Below, piece by piece: positions 1 to 8,829 of a stretch of 64,000 nt of DNA (its first letter is position 1; every line of letters starts with the position of its first letter). A model generated the notes under the pieces. That model made no database searches. It was not told the origin of the DNA and saw only the letters and a program-made list of their open reading frames with translations. The position numbers were made by a program, and so were the translations under genes. Source of the DNA: Alistipes sp. (GTDB taxonomy: Bacteria; Bacteroidota; Bacteroidia; Bacteroidales; Rikenellaceae); contig JAJQED010000004.1 of NCBI GenBank assembly GCA_021201825.1, forward strand, positions 62,001 through 126,000, given 5' to 3'.

Positions 1-266
1 GAGCAGGCAAAAAATAATTGGTGAAAACGTCGCAAGTGTTCTTTTGCTTCGACGGGTCTGTTTTGATTTAGGTCCTGTGACAGCGCAACCATAAGAGATT
101 TGCCTTCATCGAGGACGTATATTTTTTGTCTCTGTGACTCGGCAAAACTTAGAGCTTGCCACATACTCCAGCACGAAATTACTACCGCCGCACCGATTGC
201 GATCCCTACGAATATTTTAAGTCCTTTAACGGTATCGGTAATGTTCTTTAAGCTTTTGAATTCCAT
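1..266 (-). CDS. traK: TraK-like conjugative transposon protein, 3' truncated by window edge
   Basis: Not in ORF track; reverse translation from ATG at 266 gives MEFKSLKNITDTVKGLKIFVGIAIGAAVVISCWSMWQALSFAESQRQKIYVLDEGKSLMVALSQDLNQNRPVEAKEHLRRFHQLFFAC, open to window start; position next to traJ. Confidence 0.85.
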   Translation of the reverse strand, partial: MEFKSLKNITDTVKGLKIFVGIAIGAAVVISCWSMWQALSFAESQRQKIYVLDEGKSLMVALSQDLNQNRPVEAKEHLRRFHQLFFAC

Positions 267-277
267 AAATGAGTTAG

Positions 278-1369
278 TTAAGTTTGCGAATTACGTCCTC
301 TGTTATTGGGCTGCCTTCGTTGACGTGAGTTATCCAATTTAGGCCGGGAACTGTTTACAGTATGACCGGCTGCCCGACCTGAATAACCGCCAAGATTTGC
401 GGCAATCCTATTGCCGACAAAAAGAGTGGCCAAATTCATTCCTCTTGTATAATTACCCATACCACCCGTCTGTACTATCCAGGTCGATACAGTGGGGATC
501 ATAAATATTCCTATGGTTCCGATTATAAGGAATATCAAATAAATGAGACCAGATGAATTAAACACATAAAATCCGTAATCATACATTATATCCATCTCCT
601 TTTGTAATGCCATTATCTCCAGGCGATTGATAAGGGCAGTAAAAATATTGCAAATGGGCAACCAGAGGAAGACCGATATATATTTAGATAACCATTGTAT
701 AAGGCTGTTTTGGAAGCCGTCATAGATGGAGATTGCGAAAGCGATTGGCCCGAGTATGGTTAATATGATAAGGAAGAAAGTTCGCAAGCAATCTATACCG
801 ATGGTTGCGGTCTTAAAGAACAAGTCAAATAACCACCGCATTATTTTTCTTAATGTAGCTTCCAACAGAGAATCGTTTGCGACCGCTTTTAACGTATAAG
901 TGATCTGCTTTCCAGCATGACTGTACCATGGAATTTCCTCTAACTCGCTTTCCATCTCTTCGTCTTCTATGAATTCATAGCCATAACGTATTCCTGAATA
1001 GCCGGCCCGGAGTTGATCCTTCTTCTTTTGTAGGATTTTCTTGTTATAGTTCTGTGAATCGACCATTTGATTGGTACCATCTACAAGTGGATTGAGAATG
1101 CCATCGATGGAGCCTATTACAAGGGTATTAAACGTAAGAATACATATGCCGATGGCGAACGGCCGTAGAAGAGGAAAAACATCTATCGGTTCATTGCGGG
1201 CCAAAGACTGCCACACACGATAGGATATGTATAGCAAAGCACCAATCCCACCTATGGCCATCGAAATATCAATGAGATCTTTACCTATATCCATCATATC
1301 GGCACGCACCACCTCCAGCATTGAATGTATCGAACCTGTTGACATTGGTATAGTCATAAACCTAATCAC
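278..1369 (-). CDS. traJ: Conjugative transposon TraJ-like inner membrane protein
   Basis: 363 aa multi-TM protein, order in tra operon, TraJ-like sequence. Confidence 0.85.
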   Translation of the reverse strand: MIRFMTIPMSTGSIHSMLEVVRADMMDIGKDLIDISMAIGGIGALLYISYRVWQSLARNEPIDVFPLLRPFAIGICILTFNTLVIGSIDGILNPLVDGTNQMVDSQNYNKKILQKKKDQLRAGYSGIRYGYEFIEDEEMESELEEIPWYSHAGKQITYTLKAVANDSLLEATLRKIMRWLFDLFFKTATIGIDCLRTFFLIILTILGPIAFAISIYDGFQNSLIQWLSKYISVFLWLPICNIFTALINRLEIMALQKEMDIMYDYGFYVFNSSGLIYLIFLIIGTIGIFMIPTVSTWIVQTGGMGNYTRGMNLATLFVGNRIAANLGGYSGRAAGHTVNSSRPKLDNSRQRRQPNNRGRNSQT

Positions 1370-1994
1370 CTAATGAGTCTATGGTCATACCAGTGAGATC
1401 CTCGAATAATTCAGACTCATATTTAACTGCTCGACGTTGCTGTGCGATGGCATTGTACTTATCCGAATAGTAGTTAATCAGTCTGTAATCCGTAGAAAGC
1501 TCCCGGTGTAAACGGCTTATCATGTCAAGTCTTTCCTTATCGGAAAGGGAGAGATCGGACGGGGATATGAGTTTTTTTAAGTCTCCCAACCGATCTCCGC
1601 TACGTTCGAGAATATATGTATACCCGTATCCAATCGTGGACAGTTCGTCGTACGAAAACTGATTGCTTGAAAGTATGGAGTTATAGCCGTTAATGTAAGT
1701 TCGCGAAATGTCATTTACAAGATGAATACACTGGGCAACCTGCCGGGAATTTTTTACCGAAGCTGTGACGTTTAGTAGGCGATCATAGTAGGCTTTTGAC
1801 TGCTCATAGATCTTTACGGTTTCCTGGAAATTATTAAGCATATGCGAGGATGTGGTGGAAATCTGTAATATCTCCTTCGACGAATTAATAATATTCTGGG
1901 TGATATGCGTAGGATCGATAACGGCCATTTGTGCCCGAAGCTGCATGGTAGTGATCCCTGCCATCACCATGCAAACGATTAACATTTTTTTCAT
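1362..1994 (-). CDS. traI: TraI-like (DUF4141) periplasmic conjugation protein
   Basis: 210 aa with signal peptide, tra operon context. Confidence 0.75.
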   Translation of the reverse strand: MKKMLIVCMVMAGITTMQLRAQMAVIDPTHITQNIINSSKEILQISTTSSHMLNNFQETVKIYEQSKAYYDRLLNVTASVKNSRQVAQCIHLVNDISRTYINGYNSILSSNQFSYDELSTIGYGYTYILERSGDRLGDLKKLISPSDLSLSDKERLDMISRLHRELSTDYRLINYYSDKYNAIAQQRRAVKYESELFEDLTGMTIDSLGD

Positions 1995-1996
1995 AA

Positions 1997-2449
1997 CTAA
2001 TTGAAAGGCAAATCAAGTTCCTGGTCTTGTCCAGCAATAGACTGAAGATGATATTCTTCGATTAACTGGGTGCATTCGGGTACGAACGCACCCATGTGTC
2101 CGAAATACAGAATGTCTTTAGCCTGGTCATATTCTGCGTACTCCCCGGTAGGTACACCGGCCGCATGAGTTAGGACCAATTTATTTTTGCGGAATTCGAT
2201 ACCGAGTGTTTTTTCTACCACCTTGTAATTTTTTGAAGTATTACACACAACGGCCTGAAACCCCTTACTACTTTTACGGATGAGTAAATTAATTTGCCCG
2301 TCTTCGGCTATCCAACTTCCGCATATACTGTCGAAGAAACTCTCTGAAATGTATTCACCAATCCCGTTCAGTGTGTTTGAAATAAGCTGGGCCGTTTCTT
2401 TTAAATTATTGAAATCGGCAATAGATTGGTTTTTTTGTGGCTTTTTCAT
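1997..2449 (-). CDS. Hypothetical protein, DUF3876-like
   Basis: 150 aa ORF within tra operon, tight spacing, 'GSWIAEDGQINLLIRKSSKGFQAVV' style motif. Confidence 0.6.
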   Translation of the reverse strand: MKKPQKNQSIADFNNLKETAQLISNTLNGIGEYISESFFDSICGSWIAEDGQINLLIRKSSKGFQAVVCNTSKNYKVVEKTLGIEFRKNKLVLTHAAGVPTGEYAEYDQAKDILYFGHMGAFVPECTQLIEEYHLQSIAGQDQELDLPFN

Positions 2450-2452
2450 TTT

Positions 2453-2821
2453 CTAAATTTTAGGTTTTTTGTTTATTCGAGTGAATGTGGCTCCTCCGGG
2501 AAGCATGGTCAATTTGTCCCCGTGGCGAACGAGCATTCGTAACTGACCATTATCGTCAAACATGAGACTGTAGTTACTCTTATGGCCTTCGAATCGTTCG
2601 GTGTTAGAACTTCCGTCTTTGGCGATTAACAACAGCGGTCGATTTTCATTGAATTGCACTGTTAAACGCTTCCCCGAGGAATCCTGCCAGGTTCCCGTAT
2701 AGGGTTTTTCGCTAAAATCGAAAAGTGGGAAAAGCAGATACCTCATAAAAAGAAGCGTTGCAATGATTGAGATAAGTCCGCAAACGGTTGTTGCGATTAT
2801 TTCTATTACTCTACTATTCAT
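2453..2821 (-). CDS. Membrane-anchored DUF3876-like protein
   Basis: N-terminal TM helix and 'GTWQDSSGKRLTVQF' motif similar to the preceding ORF; overlaps traG. Confidence 0.6.
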   Translation of the reverse strand: MNSRVIEIIATTVCGLISIIATLLFMRYLLFPLFDFSEKPYTGTWQDSSGKRLTVQFNENRPLLLIAKDGSSNTERFEGHKSNYSLMFDDNGQLRMLVRHGDKLTMLPGGATFTRINKKPKI

Positions 2822-5315
2822 TATTTTTTGTTTTATTTGTGGTTATCTCTCTTAAAGCTCTTTCGATGTCTCCATCATGTTTTTCGATGGCATTCTGTAC
2901 TTCCATCTTTTCGTTCTGTTCGGTAGTGTACATGCAGTATTCTTGCGGACTTACCTCGGTGGCGTACACCGCTGAATGGGTACCGCCTAATCCAATCCAA
3001 ACCTCCTTGTAAATTCGATTGGGGTCGTTTGCCTGGTTGATCGACATTATTTGAGATTTTTGCTTATCGGTAATACCAAGCAAAGATTGGATTGCATCGA
3101 ATTTATTCATATACTTTCTCTGGTCGAGCAGTATCTTACAGTCCGCATTGTTTATAATTGTCTCCTTTACTATGGGGCTATCAACAATATCATCAACTTC
3201 TTGTGTCACAATAACAGCCTCTCCGAAATGCTTACGGACGGTTTTATATAAGTACCGAATGAATTCACTCATCCCTGCACTGGTTATAGCTTTCCAACAC
3301 TCCTCAATCAGTATCATTTTACGGACACCTTTAAGTGTATGTAGCTTTTCTATGAAAGTTTCCATGATAACCAGTGTAACAACAGGTAGCAGGATACTAT
3401 GTTCACCTATCTCATCGAGTTCAAACACAATAAACCTTTTGTTAATAAGGTCTGTCTCTGACATGTTGTTTAGCAGATAGTCGTATTGACCGCCTTTGTA
3501 ATATGGCTCCAGAACATTAATGAGAGTTTCAATATCGAAGTCTTTCTGTCTGACTTTTTTCCTCTTCAGAACGATACGGAAATCGTTAGATAAAAACTCA
3601 TAAAATGTATTGAAACATGGATGAACCGAGCGGTCATTCTGAAGGTAGTTTAGATACATATTTACTGCATTTGCCAAGTTAACTTCCTCGGCTCGTGTTG
3701 GCGGTTCGTCCTCCCTCTTCCATAGTGTCATTAACAGAGCTACAATAGTTTCCCGTTTATTAATCGAATAGATCCGTTGGTCCGAATAGAATGGATTGAA
3801 TGAGATGGGATTTTCTTCGGTATAAGTCATGTAAATTCCGTCTTTCCCCTTTGTACGACGGTTAATGAAATCGCAAAGGCCACGATAGGAATTTCCTCTG
3901 TCAACTATAAGGATGTGCGATCCCTGGTCATAATATTGTCGGGAGAGGTGATTTGTAAAAAAGGATTTACCAGATCCCGAAGGACCGAATATTACCTTAT
4001 TTCTGTTTGTTGTAAGCCCCATTTTCATGGGTAAATCCGAAATGTCAAGATGCAAGGGAATACCGGTGATACGGTCAACCATTTTTATACCGAAAGGAGA
4101 GGGGGAACTACGATAATTCGTCTCTCCCGTAAAGAAACATGCTCCCTGTTCGAGAAAGGTGTAAAATGAATCTTCGTAAGGGTAGTCACCTGCATTGCCT
4201 GGTATTCCCGCCCAGAAATGAGTCGGCAAATCCACTGTGTTGTGGCGAGGGGTACAGCCCATAGCCGCCAGTTGTGACCCTACATCATTTTTTATTTTCT
4301 TAAGTTTTACCGGATCGTCCGACCATGCTAAAACTCCGAAATAACTACGCACGGACAATTTATTGCTTGTATGGGCTTCATCCAGATACAAGTCTATCCA
4401 TTCGCGGTTTACGCTGTTGGCTCGGCTGTAATTGGAAAGCGAATTCATGTTCCGAGCCCTTTTTTCGAACATCTTGAGCGTTTGTTCATGGTCGTCGATG
4501 AATATGACCTGATTATAGATGTGATTGCATGAGAGCAGCAACCCCACCGGCGAGGCGAATGAAAGACGGCAATCGCTCCGATCCGTAGAAAGCTTTTCAA
4601 ATCGACTGTCGGTATATACCACCTCCGGTAAATCATCGACGTCGGTGAGCGTGTGCAGAGATAGAATGTTGTCACCCACGCGCATACTTCCCGGATCGAT
4701 ACGAACATCCTTTAGGGTTCTATTTGTCTTACCAGAAAGAGAAAAATACTTATCTATAATACCTGTGCCTGGTTCGCCTATTATATCATTTTCATTCAAG
4801 CGATGGAGCTTCAAATGGCCACTATCGTTAAGTATTGATTCGAACTGGCCGACGGCATCCATGAATGCATCGATTATGTCTTGGTCCGGAAGACTTTTAT
4901 GGAGTATGTAAGAGTGGCAAAGGGAATTATTTATACTCTTACCGCGTGACCGTTCTTTTGTAGTTTTAGTTACGAAAAGGTAGCACTCGTGACTTAAGAA
5001 CGGTCGCTCGGAAAAATTTAACTCAAAAGACCGTGTTAGGTAATTCGCGTCCCCTTTAAGGTTAGGTTCATAGTTGTCTGCTGTAAACCAATCCTGTTTT
5101 GCCACGATTGTATAATGTGGCAATAGCCGTATAGCCTTACACCATACTGCGTGTAAGGCTTCAAAATCGTCATGGTCTTTGGTAAAGATCTCCGCAAGAT
5201 CCACTTTAAATGCCACAGTTATTTCCCCCTGTTTACTTACAATGCATCCGTTTTCCACTGCCAGAAGAGGGAAATTCCTTTCCATTTTTACGGTCTTAAA
5301 CTTACTTACCATCAC
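2814..5315 (-). CDS. traG: TraG-like VirB4-family conjugation ATPase
   Basis: 833 aa with Walker A 'IFGPSGSGKSFFTNHL' and Walker B-like 'RKMILIEECWKAI'. Confidence 0.95.
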   Translation of the reverse strand: MMVSKFKTVKMERNFPLLAVENGCIVSKQGEITVAFKVDLAEIFTKDHDDFEALHAVWCKAIRLLPHYTIVAKQDWFTADNYEPNLKGDANYLTRSFELNFSERPFLSHECYLFVTKTTKERSRGKSINNSLCHSYILHKSLPDQDIIDAFMDAVGQFESILNDSGHLKLHRLNENDIIGEPGTGIIDKYFSLSGKTNRTLKDVRIDPGSMRVGDNILSLHTLTDVDDLPEVVYTDSRFEKLSTDRSDCRLSFASPVGLLLSCNHIYNQVIFIDDHEQTLKMFEKRARNMNSLSNYSRANSVNREWIDLYLDEAHTSNKLSVRSYFGVLAWSDDPVKLKKIKNDVGSQLAAMGCTPRHNTVDLPTHFWAGIPGNAGDYPYEDSFYTFLEQGACFFTGETNYRSSPSPFGIKMVDRITGIPLHLDISDLPMKMGLTTNRNKVIFGPSGSGKSFFTNHLSRQYYDQGSHILIVDRGNSYRGLCDFINRRTKGKDGIYMTYTEENPISFNPFYSDQRIYSINKRETIVALLMTLWKREDEPPTRAEEVNLANAVNMYLNYLQNDRSVHPCFNTFYEFLSNDFRIVLKRKKVRQKDFDIETLINVLEPYYKGGQYDYLLNNMSETDLINKRFIVFELDEIGEHSILLPVVTLVIMETFIEKLHTLKGVRKMILIEECWKAITSAGMSEFIRYLYKTVRKHFGEAVIVTQEVDDIVDSPIVKETIINNADCKILLDQRKYMNKFDAIQSLLGITDKQKSQIMSINQANDPNRIYKEVWIGLGGTHSAVYATEVSPQEYCMYTTEQNEKMEVQNAIEKHDGDIERALREITTNKTKNNE

Positions 5316-5628
5316 CTATACTTTTCAGAAGTTTGTGAAAGGGTATACGGCTGGTGATCCGACGGGGTATTATCCGTCCGACAAACATTTTTCCCAAGCC
5401 TTTTGGTCCGTATTTATTATTGAGATAATATGTGCCATAAAGCATTACAAGGGCTACTATGCCAGCACTTGCCATACACGCTATATGCCCGAACCCGATA
5501 AGATACATTACCAGGTAGAGGAAAATCACGCAGGCAATACCGATTGCGAAAATGAATAGATATTGGGCCTTGAGACCCTTAAGTTCAATGTCTCTGCCTA
5601 TCCCTTTATTTATTTCGTACTGTGCCAT
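5302..5628 (-). CDS. traF: TraF-like (DUF4133) membrane protein
   Basis: MAQYEINKGIGRDIELKGLKAQYLFIFAIG...; ATG at 5628 preferred over the upstream ORF-track start. Confidence 0.85.
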   Translation of the reverse strand: MAQYEINKGIGRDIELKGLKAQYLFIFAIGIACVIFLYLVMYLIGFGHIACMASAGIVALVMLYGTYYLNNKYGPKGLGKMFVGRIIPRRITSRIPFHKLLKSIGDGK

Positions 5629-5639
5629 TTGATCATGAT

Positions 5640-5942
5640 TTAGAAAAAGAATGATGAGAGTATAGTTGCAGCCACGATAAGGAATATACAAGCTCCCATC
5701 CAAGCGGCGGCTGTCTTAGCGGTTTCAGGGTCCCCGGAGGAAAATTTCTGATAGACTTTGATGCCGCCAATTAAGCCAATGACGGCTCCTACGCTGTATG
5801 TCAGGGTTTTAAGTGGCGCAAAGTAGCTTTTTACCATACTGGAGGCTTGAGTAATTCCTACGGTTCCATCGCTTTGTGCGTAGAGCGAATAGCCAGTAAG
5901 AAGTACCCCGATTATTATAAATGCGATCTTTTTTTTATTCAT
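5640..5942 (-). CDS. traE: TraE-like (DUF4134) small membrane protein
   Basis: 100 aa, signal peptide + TMs, VirB2/pilin-like organization, tra context. Confidence 0.85.
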   Translation of the reverse strand: MNKKKIAFIIIGVLLTGYSLYAQSDGTVGITQASSMVKSYFAPLKTLTYSVGAVIGLIGGIKVYQKFSSGDPETAKTAAAWMGACIFLIVAATILSSFFF

Positions 5943-5967
5943 TATTGCTGTGATTTAAAAGAAATAA

Positions 5968-6002
5968 AAAGCCCTTGTGACCATACCAGGCACAAGGGCT
6001 TT
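5968..6002 (-). terminator. Perfect 12-bp-arm hairpin followed by T tract on minus strand
   Basis: aaagcccttgtg / cacaagggcttt, minus strand continues ...tttttatttc upstream of traE. Confidence 0.75.
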
Positions 6003-6103
6003 AAACCGATATATTTTATTATAAGGGTTTATCCGTAATCATTGAAGACGGGCCATGCCATAGCAGAGATTTTTTAGTTTTGGTGATTAATTAATACTCA
6101 TGG

Positions 6104-6703
6104 TTAGAAATACGCCTCTTCATCCGGGTATAAATCACTGCCCGTTGGTATATAATTTTCGTCAGTAGAACTCAATATTGCTCCCATCAACGAGGATACA
6201 TTCTGCTTTGTAGCACTGTATTCTTCGAGGGGCATCCTCCCCGTGAATACTTCATCGACATTGATGTCGGTGCTGTGAGCTTTAGAGGAAATTGGTTCAT
6301 TTACAATTTGTTCATATTCCTCTTTTTGGCGTAGATAACCACTATAAGAAAGTGTCGATTGAGCATTTTCCCGGTAGTTTCCCTCGGTCATTACTGATGG
6401 GCCGGGTTCTGCTTCGTTGGTAAAATTATCAGTTTGTATTTTCATTGATTCCACTATTTCCGCAAGTTCCTTTTTATTCACTTTTATTCCTTCACCATAG
6501 TGCTTTAGCGTTATAAGGCTATCATTCGGCATGGGCATATCAAAAGGTTGTGCAGTTGGTTTAGCGGTGGGTAAAAGAATATTGCTTGTTCCAAGTATTT
6601 GCTTCCAACCATCAACAAAAAGCCGTGGCAGTTGCCAGTCTAACAAATAATTAAGGGCGAGAAAATAAAATGTGGATACGGTCAAAACGCATAATAATTC
6701 CAT
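6104..6703 (-). CDS. Hypothetical tra-operon membrane protein
   Basis: 199 aa, N-terminal TM, co-directional with tra genes. Confidence 0.55.
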   Translation of the reverse strand: MELLCVLTVSTFYFLALNYLLDWQLPRLFVDGWKQILGTSNILLPTAKPTAQPFDMPMPNDSLITLKHYGEGIKVNKKELAEIVESMKIQTDNFTNEAEPGPSVMTEGNYRENAQSTLSYSGYLRQKEEYEQIVNEPISSKAHSTDINVDEVFTGRMPLEEYSATKQNVSSLMGAILSSTDENYIPTGSDLYPDEEAYF

Positions 6704-6704
6704 G

Positions 6705-7109
6705 CTATTCGATTTTAGTATTAAGAATAAAAAGTTCGTTCAAACTCTCTTTATAGTTGTCAAGATGATGCTGTAATACATTCTCTATGAATTGGTTTAC
6801 GGTCAACTCTTTTTCCGTGATTATTGGAATGTATTTGTCCAATTTCTTCTTGACTTTCTCACTGATATATACACACCTCCTGTTATTAATTTTTCCGCTT
6901 CTAAGAAATTTCTCTGTGTATGCTGCTGCGGCGGATTTCCTTGTTCGGTTTTCAGCAATTACGAGTACCCCGGGGTTTGGTTCAACTGACTGCAACTGAT
7001 CCTTAACTGGTTGTTGCCGATTTGCAATAGAACCGTCGACATGAGAATTCACAGAAAACTCACGTAGCATATTCTCATCGATATTTGCTATTTTTCTATC
7101 TCGCGCCAT
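6705..7109 (-). CDS. traB: TraB-like DUF3408 protein
   Basis: 134 aa; 'CVYISEKVKKKLDKYIPIITEKELTVNQFIENVLQHHLDNYK' DUF3408-like C-terminus; located after parA-like traA. Confidence 0.7.
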   Translation of the reverse strand: MARDRKIANIDENMLREFSVNSHVDGSIANRQQPVKDQLQSVEPNPGVLVIAENRTRKSAAAAYTEKFLRSGKINNRRCVYISEKVKKKLDKYIPIITEKELTVNQFIENVLQHHLDNYKESLNELFILNTKIE

Positions 7110-7111
7110 TT

Positions 7112-7873
7112 TCAGATATTCATAATTTTCAGCATTTCTTCGACAAATTCATCAATACATGCATCTCTAAGGAACTTCTTTTCAGGTGGAAGAATAGTCG
7201 TGCGGTAAGCCGGTTCATCGCCTGTAAATACTTCTTTCGAGAATTTTATCCTTTGTGGAATGTGTACTTCCATTCGAGGGAGACCCAGTGCGTCCACAAC
7301 TTTTTCGTACTGGTCATAAAGATGGGTACGTTCTCTTTTGTCTATCATATTCCAAAACATGTACAGGCCGCGTAGATAGACTCCCGTTTTGTTTAAAACA
7401 TGCTCATTTATGGTACTTGCAAATGCCAGTGTACTTTCCATAAAGATCCTATCTGCTTTCATAGGGACAAATATGTAATCCAGACGGGCAAGAGTTTTAT
7501 AGATTCCCTCACTTGAGGTAGTACCTGGCATATCGAAGAAAACTATATCGTATGCTATTCCCGATTTTTTAATGAAAGTATCGACATCCTTAATCGCATC
7601 TTTTATCGACGTTCGAATTATAGGGAATATACCGAACCCGGTCGTTGAATAATTCTGTGTTGCGCGGGCTTTTAGCTGATCGCTGCTTTTAAGCAGATTT
7701 AGTTCTCGTACACGGGTCTCATACGAACTGCATTGCGGATAGTCCATATCTGCAAAGAGTACCTTATACCCCAGAACATAGTTAAGGTAACTGGCAGCGA
7801 TCAGACTAAGGGTTGATTTACCGGTTCCACCTTTTTGGTTTGCGATGGATACATAAACAGTTTTGTTTTCCAT
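7112..7873 (-). CDS. traA: TraA-like ParA/MinD family ATPase
   Basis: Deviant Walker A 'NQKGGTGKSTLSL', 'DMPGTTSSEG'. Confidence 0.9.
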   Translation of the reverse strand: MENKTVYVSIANQKGGTGKSTLSLIAASYLNYVLGYKVLFADMDYPQCSSYETRVRELNLLKSSDQLKARATQNYSTTGFGIFPIIRTSIKDAIKDVDTFIKKSGIAYDIVFFDMPGTTSSEGIYKTLARLDYIFVPMKADRIFMESTLAFASTINEHVLNKTGVYLRGLYMFWNMIDKRERTHLYDQYEKVVDALGLPRMEVHIPQRIKFSKEVFTGDEPAYRTTILPPEKKFLRDACIDEFVEEMLKIMNI

Positions 7874-7929
7874 AGAGCTTCACTTAGTATTACAGTTTAT
7901 TAAGGCATTCTTGTACTTGAGAACTACTT

Positions 7930-8055
7930 CATGAATGCATTAATGCATTATGTGGAGAGTAAATTAATGCATCGGAGATTTAATGAATGAATTCATTAAG
8001 TCATGCTTTCATTACGTCATTAATGCATTATTGCACTTATTCCTTATTGCATTTC
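7930..8055. repeat. Iterated ATTAATGCAT palindromic motifs upstream of traA
   Basis: gcattaatgcatta (~7937-7950), aaattaatgcatc (~7961-7973), cattaatgcatta (~8018-8030), plus flanking attcattaa/aatgaatg words. Confidence 0.6.
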
Positions 8056-8264
8056 TGCATCGATTCAGTCTGTCATTCAGATGCGAATATAGTTAGCGCA
8101 AGGGTCGGTATTACAGGACTTTAGTCGTGTTCCGCGCCTTTCCCTTCTATTCAGTCCCCGGGTCACTGCGCCCCTGTACCATCACAGGTATTTTGTCGTT
8201 AAACTTGCAACGGCTGTTCTTTTCGCAGCCCGACGCTACGGCGCCAGTGGCCAGCGCACAGTCC

Positions 8265-8378
8265 AACCCCGCACCTGGGTGCGGGGTTAATTCGCGCCCG
8301 CGAATAGCAAGCTGTACTTTCGTGTTACAAAAACTCACGTTTTTGCTCTACGAAAGTGCTTGCCCCGCATATGCGGGG
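8265..8378. promoter_or_regulatory. oriT: Putative oriT: cluster of hairpins immediately upstream of mobilization genes
   Basis: aaccccgcacc-tg-ggtgcggggtt (8265-8288), ttcgcgcccgcgaa (8291-8304), nested actttcgt..caaaaac/gtttttg..acgaaagt (~8316-8357), ccccgcatatgcgggg (8363-8378). Confidence 0.6.
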
Positions 8379-8421
8379 AGTGGTCGAACTCCGAAGTCGT
8401 TCAACCTTTTTAGGTAATATT

Positions 8422-8829
8422 ATGGGAAAACAGAAGACAGGCAGGCCAAAGGCTAAAGACGGAAAAAATTATCACTATCAGTTCCGAATGAATGAGAGAG
8501 AGAATATGGTTTTTATGGAGAAACTAAAGCAGGCTGGATACCAGAAAAACCGCTCAAAATTCATTGTAAAACTAATTCTTGACGGAGGGATCAGCGTAGT
8601 GAATTCAGAGAAAAGCGAGGGTAATTATCCGTCTGTTTTAAATGATTTTAGTTTGCAAATACGAAAGATAGGTGTGAATTATAATCAGGTTGTAAGAAAA
8701 CTTCACAGCGAAACAAGAGATGATAAGATCATGAAATATCTTAGTGAGTTGATAAATCTTACCCGAAGGTTAAGTCATTTTTCAGGGATTATTCAACGGA
8801 TTTTGGAGGGCGCAAGGAATGATAGCTAA
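8422..8829 (+). CDS. mobA: Mobilization accessory protein (MobA/MobC-like, ribbon-helix-helix type)
   Basis: MGKQKTGRPKAKDGKNYHYQFRMNERENMVFMEKLKQAGY..., 'LNDFSLQIRKIGVNYNQVVRKLHS' motif; overlaps relaxase. Confidence 0.85.
   Translation: MGKQKTGRPKAKDGKNYHYQFRMNERENMVFMEKLKQAGYQKNRSKFIVKLILDGGISVVNSEKSEGNYPSVLNDFSLQIRKIGVNYNQVVRKLHSETRDDKIMKYLSELINLTRRLSHFSGIIQRILEGARNDS

Noticed and set aside
8127-8417. ORF through the oriT-like hairpin region
   Set aside because: Overlaps several palindromes and non-coding composition; the real mobilization gene starts at 8422.
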